Shown in pieces: positions 7,654-16,311 of a DNA stretch of 64,000 bases. The notes beneath the pieces were generated by a model. The model searched no databases. It was not told where the DNA came from and saw only the letters and a program-made list of their open reading frames with translations. Made by a program: the position numbers and the translations under genes. This DNA is from JANNBN01 sp031430595 (lineage in GTDB: Bacteria; Actinomycetota; Acidimicrobiia; Acidimicrobiales; JANYDT01): the NCBI GenBank assembly GCA_031430595.1, contig JANPBU010000027.1, positions 47,869 to 111,868 on the forward strand. The letters run 5' to 3'. How positions within the stretch are numbered: the first letter of the stretch is position 1; each line of letters begins with the position of its first letter.

Positions 7654-9465
7654 TCACCGGTATGCCGCTGCCTGGATGGCGTACAACTCGGCGTAGGTGC
7701 CGCCGAGCGCCGCTAGTTCTTCGTGACTGCCCACTTCAACCACCTTGGTGCCAGAAAGCACGATGATGAGGTCGGCCATACGGACGGTCGAAAAGCGATG
7801 GGAGACGAGGACTGTCACCCTTCCAGCCTCTTTTGCGATGCGGGCTTGGTCCGCGAAACGCTCGAAGAGTGCGTGTTCGGTTTCGGCATCGAGCGCTGAG
7901 GTGGGTTCGTCGAGCACGACAAGAAGTGGGTCTTCGCGCACCAGCCCACGAGCCAAAGCAACCTTTTGCCACTGTCCACCCGAGAGGTCGACACCGCCGG
8001 GCCAGGTAGGGCCAAGCTGCGTTGAGAGACCTTCGGGTAGTCGCTCGATTACGTCGACTGCACCGGCGCGAGTGACAGCACCGCGCACAGCTACTTCGTC
8101 ATCAACGCGAGGAAGGTCACCCAAACCAATCGAGCCTTGGGCAGGGAATTCAAATCTTACGAAGTCTTGGAATGCGCCCGCCATACGCTTCCGCCATGCC
8201 AGCGCATTCATACTTGCGAGGTCGATGCGGTCAACGAGGATACGGCCGCCAGTTGGTTCATAAAGTTTGGCCAAGAGCTTTACGAGCGTCGACTTACCGG
8301 CCCCATTTTCACCGACAACGGCGATCACCGAGCCGGCTGGCAGGCGCAGGTTGACGTGTTCGAGAACAAATGGTTGGTTAGAGCCGGGGTAGGAGAATGA
8401 CACGTTTTCAAAGGTGAAGCCATCGTGAAGCCTTTGGGGTGGTTCTTGATCGGCATTGCGGTGTCGACACTCGACAAGTTCTTCTAACCAGAGAAGCCGC
8501 TGTGACCCCTGAACAAAGAATCCCCATGTGTTGACTTGCGTTGCTGCGAGGCCAATGTATGCAGTCAGCCGGGCACCTGCCGCAACAACAATGAGAGCAC
8601 CCGACGCATCGGTTGCCCCGTTAACGGAAAGGACTACTCCAGCAACGAACGCGGCTGCGAACACCGACCACGCCGCGGTCTGGGCGAAACCCGACCGCAA
8701 ACGGATTCGCTTCAGAGGGCGTTGGAAATCTTCCCACGCTTTTACCCGGGCAGCGTCGACAGCCTCTGTCGCACCTGCGACGCGCAACTCTTTTGCTGAG
8801 GCCGCTTCAGTATGCAGAACAAAGAGGTGGCGGGCCAAGCGGCGATTTGCGGCTTGGCCTTCCCAAACTGCCGACACCCGCCGACCGACCGTAGATGCAA
8901 CAACCACGGGAGGTAGTGCGGCAATGCCAAGAAGTATTAGGACGGGGTTAACCGAGGCCAGCACCCCCATCACCACAACGAGGCGTACGGCAATTCCGAA
9001 GAAGCCAAATAAGGATAGGAAGATGTGATCGAGTGTGAATACCTGATCGCGAAGCATCGCGAGCCGGTCAAGCACCTCGGGTCGTTCGTGTTGCTCTATG
9101 CCTACGGTTGTGGCTTGCAACCGCGCAACATGCGTTTCGAGTGCGACGCCGAGGCGTTGGCGAAAACGCTGATGCAGGCGGTCGGAACCGCTGCGAAGCA
9201 CCCAACCACCAACACATGAAAACGCAGTTCCAGCACCGGCAATCAGAAGCAACTTTTTATCGGGTTCGCCCGGCGTATGTAACCCTCTGGCGATGAGCCC
9301 GAGCCAGAGAGCGACAAGGGCGTCAGGTAGGGCTCCAATAATGGTTGTGCCCAAGGAAATCCACAGCAGTTTCGGTTCGAACCTAAACCCGAGGCGCAGA
9401 ATATGAACAATGGCGAGGCGCTGCCCCGGGAGGTCGGCCAGAACTTCATCGCTGGCGTTGCTCAT
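7654..9465 (-). CDS. ABC exporter half-transporter, second subunit
   Basis: 603 residues: an ABCB-type membrane domain (about 1-330, with helices near 35-60, 72-90, 150-195 and 260-310) and an ATPase domain. Walker A GENGAGKST is at residues 385-393, signature DLSGGQWQKVALARG, Walker B VVLDEPTSALD and H-loop VSHRFSTVR; all catalytic residues are present. Its start overlaps the stop of the upstream exporter gene by four bases, so the two probably form a heterodimer. Substrate unknown; lipid, peptide or drug export are the usual roles. Confidence 0.9.
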   Translation of the reverse strand: MSNASDEVLADLPGQRLAIVHILRLGFRFEPKLLWISLGTTIIGALPDALVALWLGLIARGLHTPGEPDKKLLLIAGAGTAFSCVGGWVLRSGSDRLHQRFRQRLGVALETHVARLQATTVGIEQHERPEVLDRLAMLRDQVFTLDHIFLSLFGFFGIAVRLVVVMGVLASVNPVLILLGIAALPPVVVASTVGRRVSAVWEGQAANRRLARHLFVLHTEAASAKELRVAGATEAVDAARVKAWEDFQRPLKRIRLRSGFAQTAAWSVFAAAFVAGVVLSVNGATDASGALIVVAAGARLTAYIGLAATQVNTWGFFVQGSQRLLWLEELVECRHRNADQEPPQRLHDGFTFENVSFSYPGSNQPFVLEHVNLRLPAGSVIAVVGENGAGKSTLVKLLAKLYEPTGGRILVDRIDLASMNALAWRKRMAGAFQDFVRFEFPAQGSIGLGDLPRVDDEVAVRGAVTRAGAVDVIERLPEGLSTQLGPTWPGGVDLSGGQWQKVALARGLVREDPLLVVLDEPTSALDAETEHALFERFADQARIAKEAGRVTVLVSHRFSTVRMADLIIVLSGTKVVEVGSHEELAALGGTYAELYAIQAAAYR

Positions 9466-11369
9466 TCCGCCACCTCTGATGCTTCGAGCAGAAGGTTGAG
9501 GACAGCGATCTCTTCATCGCTGTCGCTGTCGGTGTCGGTGTCGTTGTCCTCGTCGTTGTCGTTGAAGCGCGCCGCTTGCATATCAAACATCTCTTTGTAC
9601 CGGCCTGCCACTGCCATAAGTTCGTCGTGAGACCCCTGCTCGATGACGAGACCGTCCTCAATGACGGCGATGCAGTCGGCACGACGGACGGTGGAAAAAC
9701 GATGCGAAATGAGGATTGTTGTACAACCTGCTGTGGCGGCCAGCAGCCGTTCGAAGATGGCAGCCTCTGCTCGCACGTCGAGTTGGGCTGTTGGTTCATC
9801 GAGAATGACAACACCTGCGCCAAGATGTACTGCTGCCAGCGCCCGCGCCAACGCGACACGCTGCCACTGACCGCCAGACAAGTCAGTTCCACCCGGTTGC
9901 GCTTTCGACAAAGGCTGATCGAAATCAGCGAGCCCGTTGGCACCTGCGATCTCGAGAATACGACCAAGTTCGGCATCATCGATTGAAGCACCGTCGATTG
10001 AAGCACCGTCGAGAACAACGTTGCGGCGCAGCGACAGTTCGAAGCGGACGAAGTCTTGGAACACGACGCTGACGCGTTTGCGCCACGCACCAATATCGAG
10101 CGTCTTAAGGTCTTGACCGTCGACGGTGATAACACCAGAAGTCGGGTCGTACAGTCGGCAAAGCAACTTCACCAGCGTCGTTTTTCCGACACCGTTTCGT
10201 CCAACGATTGCCAGCGACTTTCCAGCTGGGATGGTGAGATTAAGTCGGCGGTAAACGGGCACACCTCCAGTTGGATATGAGAAGCCAACGTCGTTGAACT
10301 GAATTGACTGCGTTGGTAGTCCCTTCGCAGGGCTTGTGCTCACCTTGGTGTCGAGTGCCCCTTCCTTGGCCATGCGAGCCGCTAGCCGTTCAACGACGAG
10401 TATCGGCTGCGCTGCACCTTCAAGCGCCCAGGCAAAGCCACCTACTGCAAGCGCGCTGGCCCCGAGAAGCGCCTGGATACCAACGACGAGGTGTCCGAGC
10501 GACACCTGACCGTGAATCGCCGACGACATCAACGGCACCAAAACCACTGCGTGGGCTGCGCCAAGCACCGCAAAAACCGTGGAGAGTGAACGCTGACGTA
10601 ACCGCATCGCGTTCCATTGCAAATCCACCAGACGAAGACGGCGAGCAACGAATCGCTCGACCGTCCAGTCACCCAGCCCGAAAACCCGAAGTTCCTTGGC
10701 AGGCTGCGCCTCGACGGCCAAGCGGTAGGCGTAGTCAGCGTGGCGCTGCTCGGCCATCACTTCAGGATCCGTTCGGTTCGACCACACCGAACTTTCCCGC
10801 AGCAGCCAGTGGGTTGACAGCCATGCGCCCCCGATAACGAACGGCGCCCACCACAACACGGTGCCGAGCACGATCGTTTGCGCCACCCCACCGCCTAACT
10901 CGACCAGGCCAGCCGAGATGAAACCGAGAGCGACCGAGAGCGGCGGGCCGGTAATACCGAGGTCAAAGTCGCGGCCCATAGTCAGTTCGTCTGCCAAACC
11001 CGGCCGTTCCAAATGGCTGATTCCGGGCGGATTGGAACACGCTGCGCTCAGCGATGTTTGCAGCCAGCCCGATGTTCTGTCGCCAAGGATTGACCCAACC
11101 TGTGTGTGGATCGGGGAGGAAACGCTGAGCAGTGCGAACGAACCGGTGACCAACAGCAACGATGGCCCTACCGACCGACCGCTAGCGATGGCCGAAACCA
11201 GCGAACCGAGCCCTACCGTCAAACCAGCCGGTAGTAACGACCGAAACAATACGAGCCCCCACCATGCCGCAGCCAATGGTTTACTCGCCCCCCAAGTGGC
11301 GCGACCCAATGCCAGAGGCGCCCAGTTGTTGAGCCAACGGTGGTGTTGAACCTGTTCGGTAGCGCCCAT
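9462..11369 (-). CDS. ABC exporter half-transporter, first subunit, with acidic tail
   Basis: 635 residues with the same architecture as its partner. Walker A is GRNGVGKTT, signature DLSGGQWQRVALARA, Walker B VVILDEPTAQLD, H-loop ISHRFSTVR. Both cassettes look active, unlike many heterodimers with one degenerate site. Two oddities: a 15-bp tandem duplication at 9981-10010 doubles the peptide DGASI, and the C-terminus carries a run of Asp/Asn/Thr/Ser (DNDEDNDTDTDSDSDEE) not seen in ordinary exporters. The start lies in the divergent spacing before the secreted protein at 11436. Confidence 0.9.
   Translation of the reverse strand: MGATEQVQHHRWLNNWAPLALGRATWGASKPLAAAWWGLVLFRSLLPAGLTVGLGSLVSAIASGRSVGPSLLLVTGSFALLSVSSPIHTQVGSILGDRTSGWLQTSLSAACSNPPGISHLERPGLADELTMGRDFDLGITGPPLSVALGFISAGLVELGGGVAQTIVLGTVLWWAPFVIGGAWLSTHWLLRESSVWSNRTDPEVMAEQRHADYAYRLAVEAQPAKELRVFGLGDWTVERFVARRLRLVDLQWNAMRLRQRSLSTVFAVLGAAHAVVLVPLMSSAIHGQVSLGHLVVGIQALLGASALAVGGFAWALEGAAQPILVVERLAARMAKEGALDTKVSTSPAKGLPTQSIQFNDVGFSYPTGGVPVYRRLNLTIPAGKSLAIVGRNGVGKTTLVKLLCRLYDPTSGVITVDGQDLKTLDIGAWRKRVSVVFQDFVRFELSLRRNVVLDGASIDGASIDDAELGRILEIAGANGLADFDQPLSKAQPGGTDLSGGQWQRVALARALAAVHLGAGVVILDEPTAQLDVRAEAAIFERLLAATAGCTTILISHRFSTVRRADCIAVIEDGLVIEQGSHDELMAVAGRYKEMFDMQAARFNDNDEDNDTDTDSDSDEEIAVLNLLLEASEVAE
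9515..9565 (-). repeat. Low-complexity GTC/GTT repeat encoding the acidic exporter tail
   Basis: The plus strand reads as a run of six-base units such as CGCTGT, CGGTGT and CGTTGT. On the coding strand this gives alternating Asp with Asn, Thr or Ser just before the C-terminal helix of the exporter subunit. It looks like slippage-prone sequence. Confidence 0.7.
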
Positions 11370-11435
11370 GCCCGTTACCTTAACTTTTTGTTGGCACCGT
11401 TAACTCGTGGCTTACATCAAGCTACGTTCCTAGAT

Positions 11436-12455
11436 GTGAATATTGTGCCCCGAAAGGTCGGCATCAGCATCGCAATCGTGGTGCTCGTTGCCGGTGGTCT
11501 CACCCAGCAAAGCGCGGGCCGGACCAAGAAAAAGGTGGTGCGGAAACCGACTATCTCATCGAAGCCAACGTCGACCAAGGCCACTACAACGATTCCTGCT
11601 TCGAATTCATCGGGTCCGAATATTGGGGGCTGCCTCGTGTTTCCGTCTGACAATGCTTGGAATACCGACATTTCAAGGTACCCGATTCATCCAATGTCAT
11701 CAGCCTGGGTTGCGTCGGTCAATGCAGGTAGGCGAACCCTGCACCCCGATACCGGCTCAAATCCTGAGTACGGCATCCCCTTTGTTGTGGTGGGTGCGAC
11801 CCAGCCGATGGTAAACGTTCGTTACACAGAGTACGGCGACGAGAGCGACCCTGGACCGTTTCCCATTCCGCCAACCGCACCAATCGAAGGCGGACCGAAC
11901 GCTTCCGGCGATCGGCATGTAATCGTCATCCAACAAGAAACATGTCGTTTGATCGAGCTCTTCAATGCTTCAAAAACATCCACTGGATGGGATGCTAGTT
12001 CTGGCGCTTCGTTTAATCTGCGTACGAATGATCTGCGTACAAAGGGTTGGACCAGTGCCGATGCTGCAGGATTGGCGATCTTTCCGGGCCTTATGCGCCT
12101 CGAAGAGGTTCGCAGCGGTGAGGTTCGTCACGCGTTAAGATTCACCGCCCAAAAAACCCAAAACGGTTTCATTGCGCCGGCTCAACATTTTGCGGGACGC
12201 AACGATGCAACCCTTCCTCCGATGGGGGCCCGTTTTCGTCTCAGAGCAAACGTCGACCTTTCCTCGTACAGGGGTGACGCATTGGTGATTCTCAAGGCAC
12301 TGCAGAAGTATGGGATGTTGCTGGCCGACAACGGGTCTTCATGGTTCATCTCGGGTGCGACCGATTCGCGTTGGAACGACGATGATCTTGGTCAACTTAA
12401 ACAGGTTCCTGGCGATTGGTTCGAGGTAGTCGCAACCGGCCCCATTGAACGCTGA
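11436..12455 (+). CDS. Secreted protein of unknown function
   Basis: The frame is open from 11340, but that would overlap the divergent exporter start; GTG 11436 (or 11445) puts a normal signal peptide first (VGISIAIVVLVAGGLTQQSA), giving 339 residues. A basic/Thr-rich linker leads to a folded domain starting VFPSDNAWNTDISRYPIHP and containing YGIPFVVV, DRHVIVIQQETCRLIELFNA, LRTKGWTSADAAGLAIFPG and the repeated ALVILKALQKYGMLLADNGS. This looks like a conserved extracellular family, but I cannot assign a fold or role. Confidence 0.75.
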   Translation: MNIVPRKVGISIAIVVLVAGGLTQQSAGRTKKKVVRKPTISSKPTSTKATTTIPASNSSGPNIGGCLVFPSDNAWNTDISRYPIHPMSSAWVASVNAGRRTLHPDTGSNPEYGIPFVVVGATQPMVNVRYTEYGDESDPGPFPIPPTAPIEGGPNASGDRHVIVIQQETCRLIELFNASKTSTGWDASSGASFNLRTNDLRTKGWTSADAAGLAIFPGLMRLEEVRSGEVRHALRFTAQKTQNGFIAPAQHFAGRNDATLPPMGARFRLRANVDLSSYRGDALVILKALQKYGMLLADNGSSWFISGATDSRWNDDDLGQLKQVPGDWFEVVATGPIER

Positions 12456-12464
12456 GCCTGTGAG

Positions 12465-12887
12465 TTACAGAAGCTCGTACACCTCGTAGGTCACTTCGTC
12501 TTTGCCTGGCGTGCCAATGCCAATCGCCTGAAGGTTGTTAAGCCACTGATAACGCTCGTCACCAGCTTGAAACAACGGGGCGGTTCGGGCACGCCTGTCG
12601 TCACCGACACCAAGTATTCCGTTGTACGTCATCGCTATGACTGCGTTGTCATCGGTGACAAGGGTAAGGCGAACATCGAGATGGCATACTCCGTCTGATC
12701 GCACTGTGACCCAATCAGAACCTGGCGCCACGGTCGCAGTAATACGTGGACCTACAACTGTGCCGCTCAACACCGGCGCGAAAACACGCGTGCCGTGTGG
12801 CCCTCCACCCATGACAACATTGCGGCCAAGGTTCAGGTGCATACTGAACAAGAACTCCACGGGTAACGAAGTTTGGTCACCAGGCAT
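12465..12887 (-). CDS. DUF3237 family protein
   Basis: 140 residues matching the DUF3237 beta-barrel pattern: NLGRNVVMGGGPHGTRVFAPV near the N-terminus, SGTVVGPRITATV, WVTVRSDGVCHLDVRLTL and QWLNNLQAIGIG near the end. Function is not known; members often sit in catabolic clusters. It begins on the base right after the stop of the Rieske oxygenase gene, so it is almost certainly in that operon and may act on the same pathway. Confidence 0.85.
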   Translation of the reverse strand: MPGDQTSLPVEFLFSMHLNLGRNVVMGGGPHGTRVFAPVLSGTVVGPRITATVAPGSDWVTVRSDGVCHLDVRLTLVTDDNAVIAMTYNGILGVGDDRRARTAPLFQAGDERYQWLNNLQAIGIGTPGKDEVTYEVYELL

Positions 12888-14246
12888 CTAGGCGTCCATA
12901 TAAGCGTCGAGGGTATTGTGGAAATGACGAATACGACTTTCCTGATACCGGGCAAGTGTTACACCGGGTTTACGTGAGGTACGTAAGCCTCGCTGAATTC
13001 GCATCAGGTTGTCGGTGTCTTGGTCAGCAACCATCGCCGCCGAACCAAGTTCGGGGGCATCAGCCCACTTTTGATCTTTGCTCAGCATCGTCATGGTTGC
13101 GGGAGGAGGATGGCTACCGTCGGGTGCCTTCGAGAAAAGAAACATGATCTCCATAATCGAACTTTCTGGGTCGTCACCGTTTGGCCGAAAGCGGTACGTG
13201 ATAGGTAGGGCCTGCCCGCCCCAAGGAACCATATTCGGAAACAACATGTATTCAATAAGATCGAGTGACTCGGTGTCGGAAAGCTGCGACACATCACGAC
13301 CGATGGAACGAGAAATTTTTTCCCGCGCTCGCTGCGCAAGTTTCCCTCTCGCCGTTTCACCCGGACCGACCTCGATTGGTCTTCCGGCAAAGAAAGGAAC
13401 GTCGCGACGCATCTCTTCGATAGTTCGTTCAGGGGCAATACTCTTTAGCGCCGGGCTGGGAACACCCTGTACACTTATCATTCGACTCACGTGACGAATA
13501 CCTGGCCAAACGTCGTACTGAGTGTTTGTGTCGCCGTAGTAACCAAGCACCTGTGGGTGAGCTGATGACACGTGGTACGCCTCGACAAATGCTTCCATCG
13601 CAAGCTTCCAATTGCACGGCATGATTTTCGCAACGTGCGCCGCCTTGTAACGATCTTCCAAGTTGAACGCAGCGAAGTGCTCGGGAAGGTTCTCAAGGTA
13701 GCTCTCGAGCGGCTCGCAGTTTTGGTCGAAGTTCACGAACACAAACCCACCCCAACAACCGACCTGCACTTCAGGAAGTGACATGGCCTCCTGATCAACG
13801 TGGGGCATATCCCACTGTTGGGGAATGTGTGCCAACTTTCCGTTAAGCGTCCATGTCCAACCGTGAAATGGACAACGCAGCCGCTTCACACAACCGCCCT
13901 GTGTTCGAAGCATGGTGCCTCGATGCAGACACGAGTTTACATACGCCTTGATTTCATCTGTGTCTGTACGAACGACGATCACCGAATCATGAACGATGTC
14001 GTAGACAACATGATCACCTTCGTTCGGAATTTCTTCGACACGACACGCGAGTTGCCAACACTTCCGCCACACCTGATCAACTTCTCGATCGTGCCAGTCC
14101 TTCGAAAAGTACCGATCAATCGACAGATCTTCGGTGCTGTGACCTTGCGCTGGCGACTCGTTCAACATCACGGTGGGTGCGGGGTTGGTGTCGTTGGCAA
14201 ACACGTCTTGCACCGAAGGCCTGGGGCGGCCCGAGATCAAGTTCAT
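12888..14246 (-). CDS. Rieske non-heme iron ring-hydroxylating oxygenase, alpha subunit
   Basis: 452 residues from ATG 14246; the frame opens earlier but would enter the TetR gene. The Rieske 2Fe-2S ligands are C106, H108, C125 and H128 (CLH and CPFH). The mononuclear iron motif follows in EAFVEAYHVSSAHPQ (two His). No beta subunit, ferredoxin or reductase is adjacent, so electron donors must come from elsewhere, and the enzyme may be an alpha-only oxygenase or demethylase. It lies 52 bases after the TetR gene and directly before DUF3237, probably one operon with them. Confidence 0.92.
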   Translation of the reverse strand: MNLISGRPRPSVQDVFANDTNPAPTVMLNESPAQGHSTEDLSIDRYFSKDWHDREVDQVWRKCWQLACRVEEIPNEGDHVVYDIVHDSVIVVRTDTDEIKAYVNSCLHRGTMLRTQGGCVKRLRCPFHGWTWTLNGKLAHIPQQWDMPHVDQEAMSLPEVQVGCWGGFVFVNFDQNCEPLESYLENLPEHFAAFNLEDRYKAAHVAKIMPCNWKLAMEAFVEAYHVSSAHPQVLGYYGDTNTQYDVWPGIRHVSRMISVQGVPSPALKSIAPERTIEEMRRDVPFFAGRPIEVGPGETARGKLAQRAREKISRSIGRDVSQLSDTESLDLIEYMLFPNMVPWGGQALPITYRFRPNGDDPESSIMEIMFLFSKAPDGSHPPPATMTMLSKDQKWADAPELGSAAMVADQDTDNLMRIQRGLRTSRKPGVTLARYQESRIRHFHNTLDAYMDA

Positions 14247-14298
14247 TGGGTTCACAGAGTCGTCAGGGGTTTCGATAATCGCAGTGTATGCGAGCGAG

Positions 14299-14973
14299 TC
14301 ACAATTTTCTCTTCCGACTTGCCCTCGTTGGTTGTCGCTTTTCGCCCAAGCGTTCGGCAACGGCGATCGCTTCGCCTGCCTCAGCGAGAAAGTCGAGCGC
14401 AACGCTGAAGGCTTCAATCGGATCACGATTTGGATCAATCATTGCATGGAGGCCAAACCCGTCGTCCATGGCAACAATCATCGCAGCGAGCGCCTTGCGA
14501 TTATCGGCAGCGTGAAGGCCAAGGCTGGTTGCACCTTGCTCAATGACTCGCCATACAGCCGCTTGTTGTCGGTCTAAGCGCTCTTTCAACAATGGTCGAG
14601 CCGCCTCATTGCGCATGGCGTAGAGCACCAGCTCTGTGGTGAGTACCGGATGGTGATTTCCCAATTTTCGTTTGGGGTCAGCGATCAATTGCTGCGTAGC
14701 TCGTACATAGTCACCTGGGTCAGGGTGGTTGAGTAGTAGCGATTCGATCTCGGCCACAGAGTCTTCGCTGAGTCGTTGAAGTAGGGCGAGTACGAGTTCA
14801 TCCTTGTCAGCGAAATTCGAATAGACCGCACCTCGTGAGAAGCCTGCAGCGGCGGCTATTTCGTCGACCGAAGTTGCCGAAATTCCTTGAGCAATGAAGA
14901 CCTCGATTGCGGCATCAAGCAAGCGGGCCTTCGTTTCTTCGCGGGTTGGTCGACGTTGACGCTCGATTGCCAT
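14299..14973 (-). CDS. TetR family transcriptional regulator
   Basis: 224 residues. The N-terminal helix-turn-helix has the family form: TKARLLDAAIEVFIAQGI, SATSVDEIAAAAGFSRGAVYSNFADKDELV. The C-terminal ligand-binding part is helical. It heads the Rieske/DUF3237 operon and faces the P450 gene across a 102-base gap with two palindromes of matching design, so it most likely represses both directions until a substrate or acyl ligand binds. The ligand is unknown. Confidence 0.92.
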   Translation of the reverse strand: MAIERQRRPTREETKARLLDAAIEVFIAQGISATSVDEIAAAAGFSRGAVYSNFADKDELVLALLQRLSEDSVAEIESLLLNHPDPGDYVRATQQLIADPKRKLGNHHPVLTTELVLYAMRNEAARPLLKERLDRQQAAVWRVIEQGATSLGLHAADNRKALAAMIVAMDDGFGLHAMIDPNRDPIEAFSVALDFLAEAGEAIAVAERLGEKRQPTRASRKRKL

Positions 14974-14994
14974 CCTCCCACCCTATGGGAATTT

Positions 14995-15042
14995 CGATAC
15001 GAAGTTGTATCGGGTATCGTTTTTGGATACACTCACGTATCC
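14995..15042. promoter_or_regulatory. Two TetR-type operators, GATAC-N6-GTATC
   Basis: Two 18-bp inverted repeats of the same design lie in the divergent intergenic region: CGATAC-GAAGTT-GTATCG (14995-15012) and GGATAC-ACTCAC-GTATCC (15025-15042). Their centres are 30 bp apart, about three helical turns, so dimers would sit on the same face of the DNA. They lie between the TetR start at 14973 and the P450 start at 15076 and are best read as operators for that regulator. Confidence 0.8.
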
Positions 15043-15075
15043 GATGCAATATTGAATCTGAACGGACCCCACCAT

Positions 15076-16263
15076 ATGAGCATGTCTGAGCCCGACCTTT
15101 TCACCCTGTTGATGAGCAGCGAAGTACGACGCGACCCCTACCCCACCTACGCCCGTTTCAGACACCACGACGCTGTTTCAGATACTGGTTTTGGGGTGTG
15201 GTTTGTATTCGGTTACCAAGACTGTCTGACCTTATTGCGTGACCGGCGAACATCGGTGCAACCTCAGAACGTTTCCGGTTTCGACTTACCTGCGGAAAGC
15301 CCGCCGACCTTGATTCATCTCGACCCACCTGATCACGACCGCCTTCGTCGACTCGTTCAACTAGCGTTCACGCCGAGCCGAGTGGCACTCATTCGTACCC
15401 GGGCGATCGAACTGGTCGATGAAAGTCTTAACCGATTTGGCCCGGGCGACAACATCGACCTGGTTGCAGAACTGGCTTATCCCATGCCACTTACGATCAT
15501 CTGCGAGATGCTCGGCGTCGAACCAAGCGATCGCCACCTCATCAAAGATTGGTCAGTATGGTTGGCGCGAAGTATCGATCCCGATCCGCTTCGGCCCCCC
15601 GAAGTCAACCAAAAAATTGAGGAAGCGAAAGAGGCATTTCTTGAATTCATCAAAACAGTGATTGCTCGGAAACGCACCAAGCCGGGTGATGATTTACTTT
15701 CACAACTTGTTGCGGCCGAACTCGATGGCGATCGCTTAAACGAAGACGAACTTCTCGGCCTGGCACTACTTCTGCTCGTTGCTGGACACGAGACGACGGT
15801 CAGCCTGATCGGCAATGGCATGGTCGGGCTTCTCAGTAGGCCAGATCAGAGTGCTCATTGGAGGGCGGGCGATGTCGACGATCGACGGGCTATCGATGAA
15901 TTGTTGCGATACGACTCGCCGGTGCAAATGACCAGCCGAATAGCTCTCGAACCCATCGAGCTCAGTACTACGACTATCCCCCGTGGCCAAGTGGCGATCT
16001 TGATGCTCGGCTCGGCCAACCATGACTGCAGTGTGTTTAGTTCACCCGACACCCTCGACCTTGGGGTTGAACGATCATCCGTACACCTATCATTCGGAAG
16101 TGGTATCCATCATTGTTTGGGCGCAGCACTTGCACGAGCAGAAGGAGACGCTGCTCTTACTCAACTCGTTCGTCGATTTCCAAACATGGAACTGACGTCT
16201 GAACCAACCTTGCGACCAACATTCGTGTTGCGCGGACGCGAAGATCTACAGGTACGTCTGTAA
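15076..16263 (+). CDS. Cytochrome P450
   Basis: 395 residues from ATG 15076 (ATG 15082 is an alternative). The frame upstream overlaps the regulator and operators and is not used. Key motifs: I-helix LLLVAGHETT, ExxR in IDELLRYDSPVQM, and the heme-binding loop FGSGIHHCLGAALARAE with C347. It is a soluble bacterial class I-type P450 needing a separate ferredoxin and reductase, none nearby. Sharing a control region with a Rieske oxygenase operon suggests the two oxidise parts of one substrate such as a terpenoid, steroid or aromatic compound; this is inference. Confidence 0.95.
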   Translation: MSMSEPDLFTLLMSSEVRRDPYPTYARFRHHDAVSDTGFGVWFVFGYQDCLTLLRDRRTSVQPQNVSGFDLPAESPPTLIHLDPPDHDRLRRLVQLAFTPSRVALIRTRAIELVDESLNRFGPGDNIDLVAELAYPMPLTIICEMLGVEPSDRHLIKDWSVWLARSIDPDPLRPPEVNQKIEEAKEAFLEFIKTVIARKRTKPGDDLLSQLVAAELDGDRLNEDELLGLALLLLVAGHETTVSLIGNGMVGLLSRPDQSAHWRAGDVDDRRAIDELLRYDSPVQMTSRIALEPIELSTTTIPRGQVAILMLGSANHDCSVFSSPDTLDLGVERSSVHLSFGSGIHHCLGAALARAEGDAALTQLVRRFPNMELTSEPTLRPTFVLRGREDLQVRL

Positions 16264-16311
16264 AACCGTTCTGATCCGCGGTCATCGCCACATCGCGTGC
16301 AAGGGTGTTCT

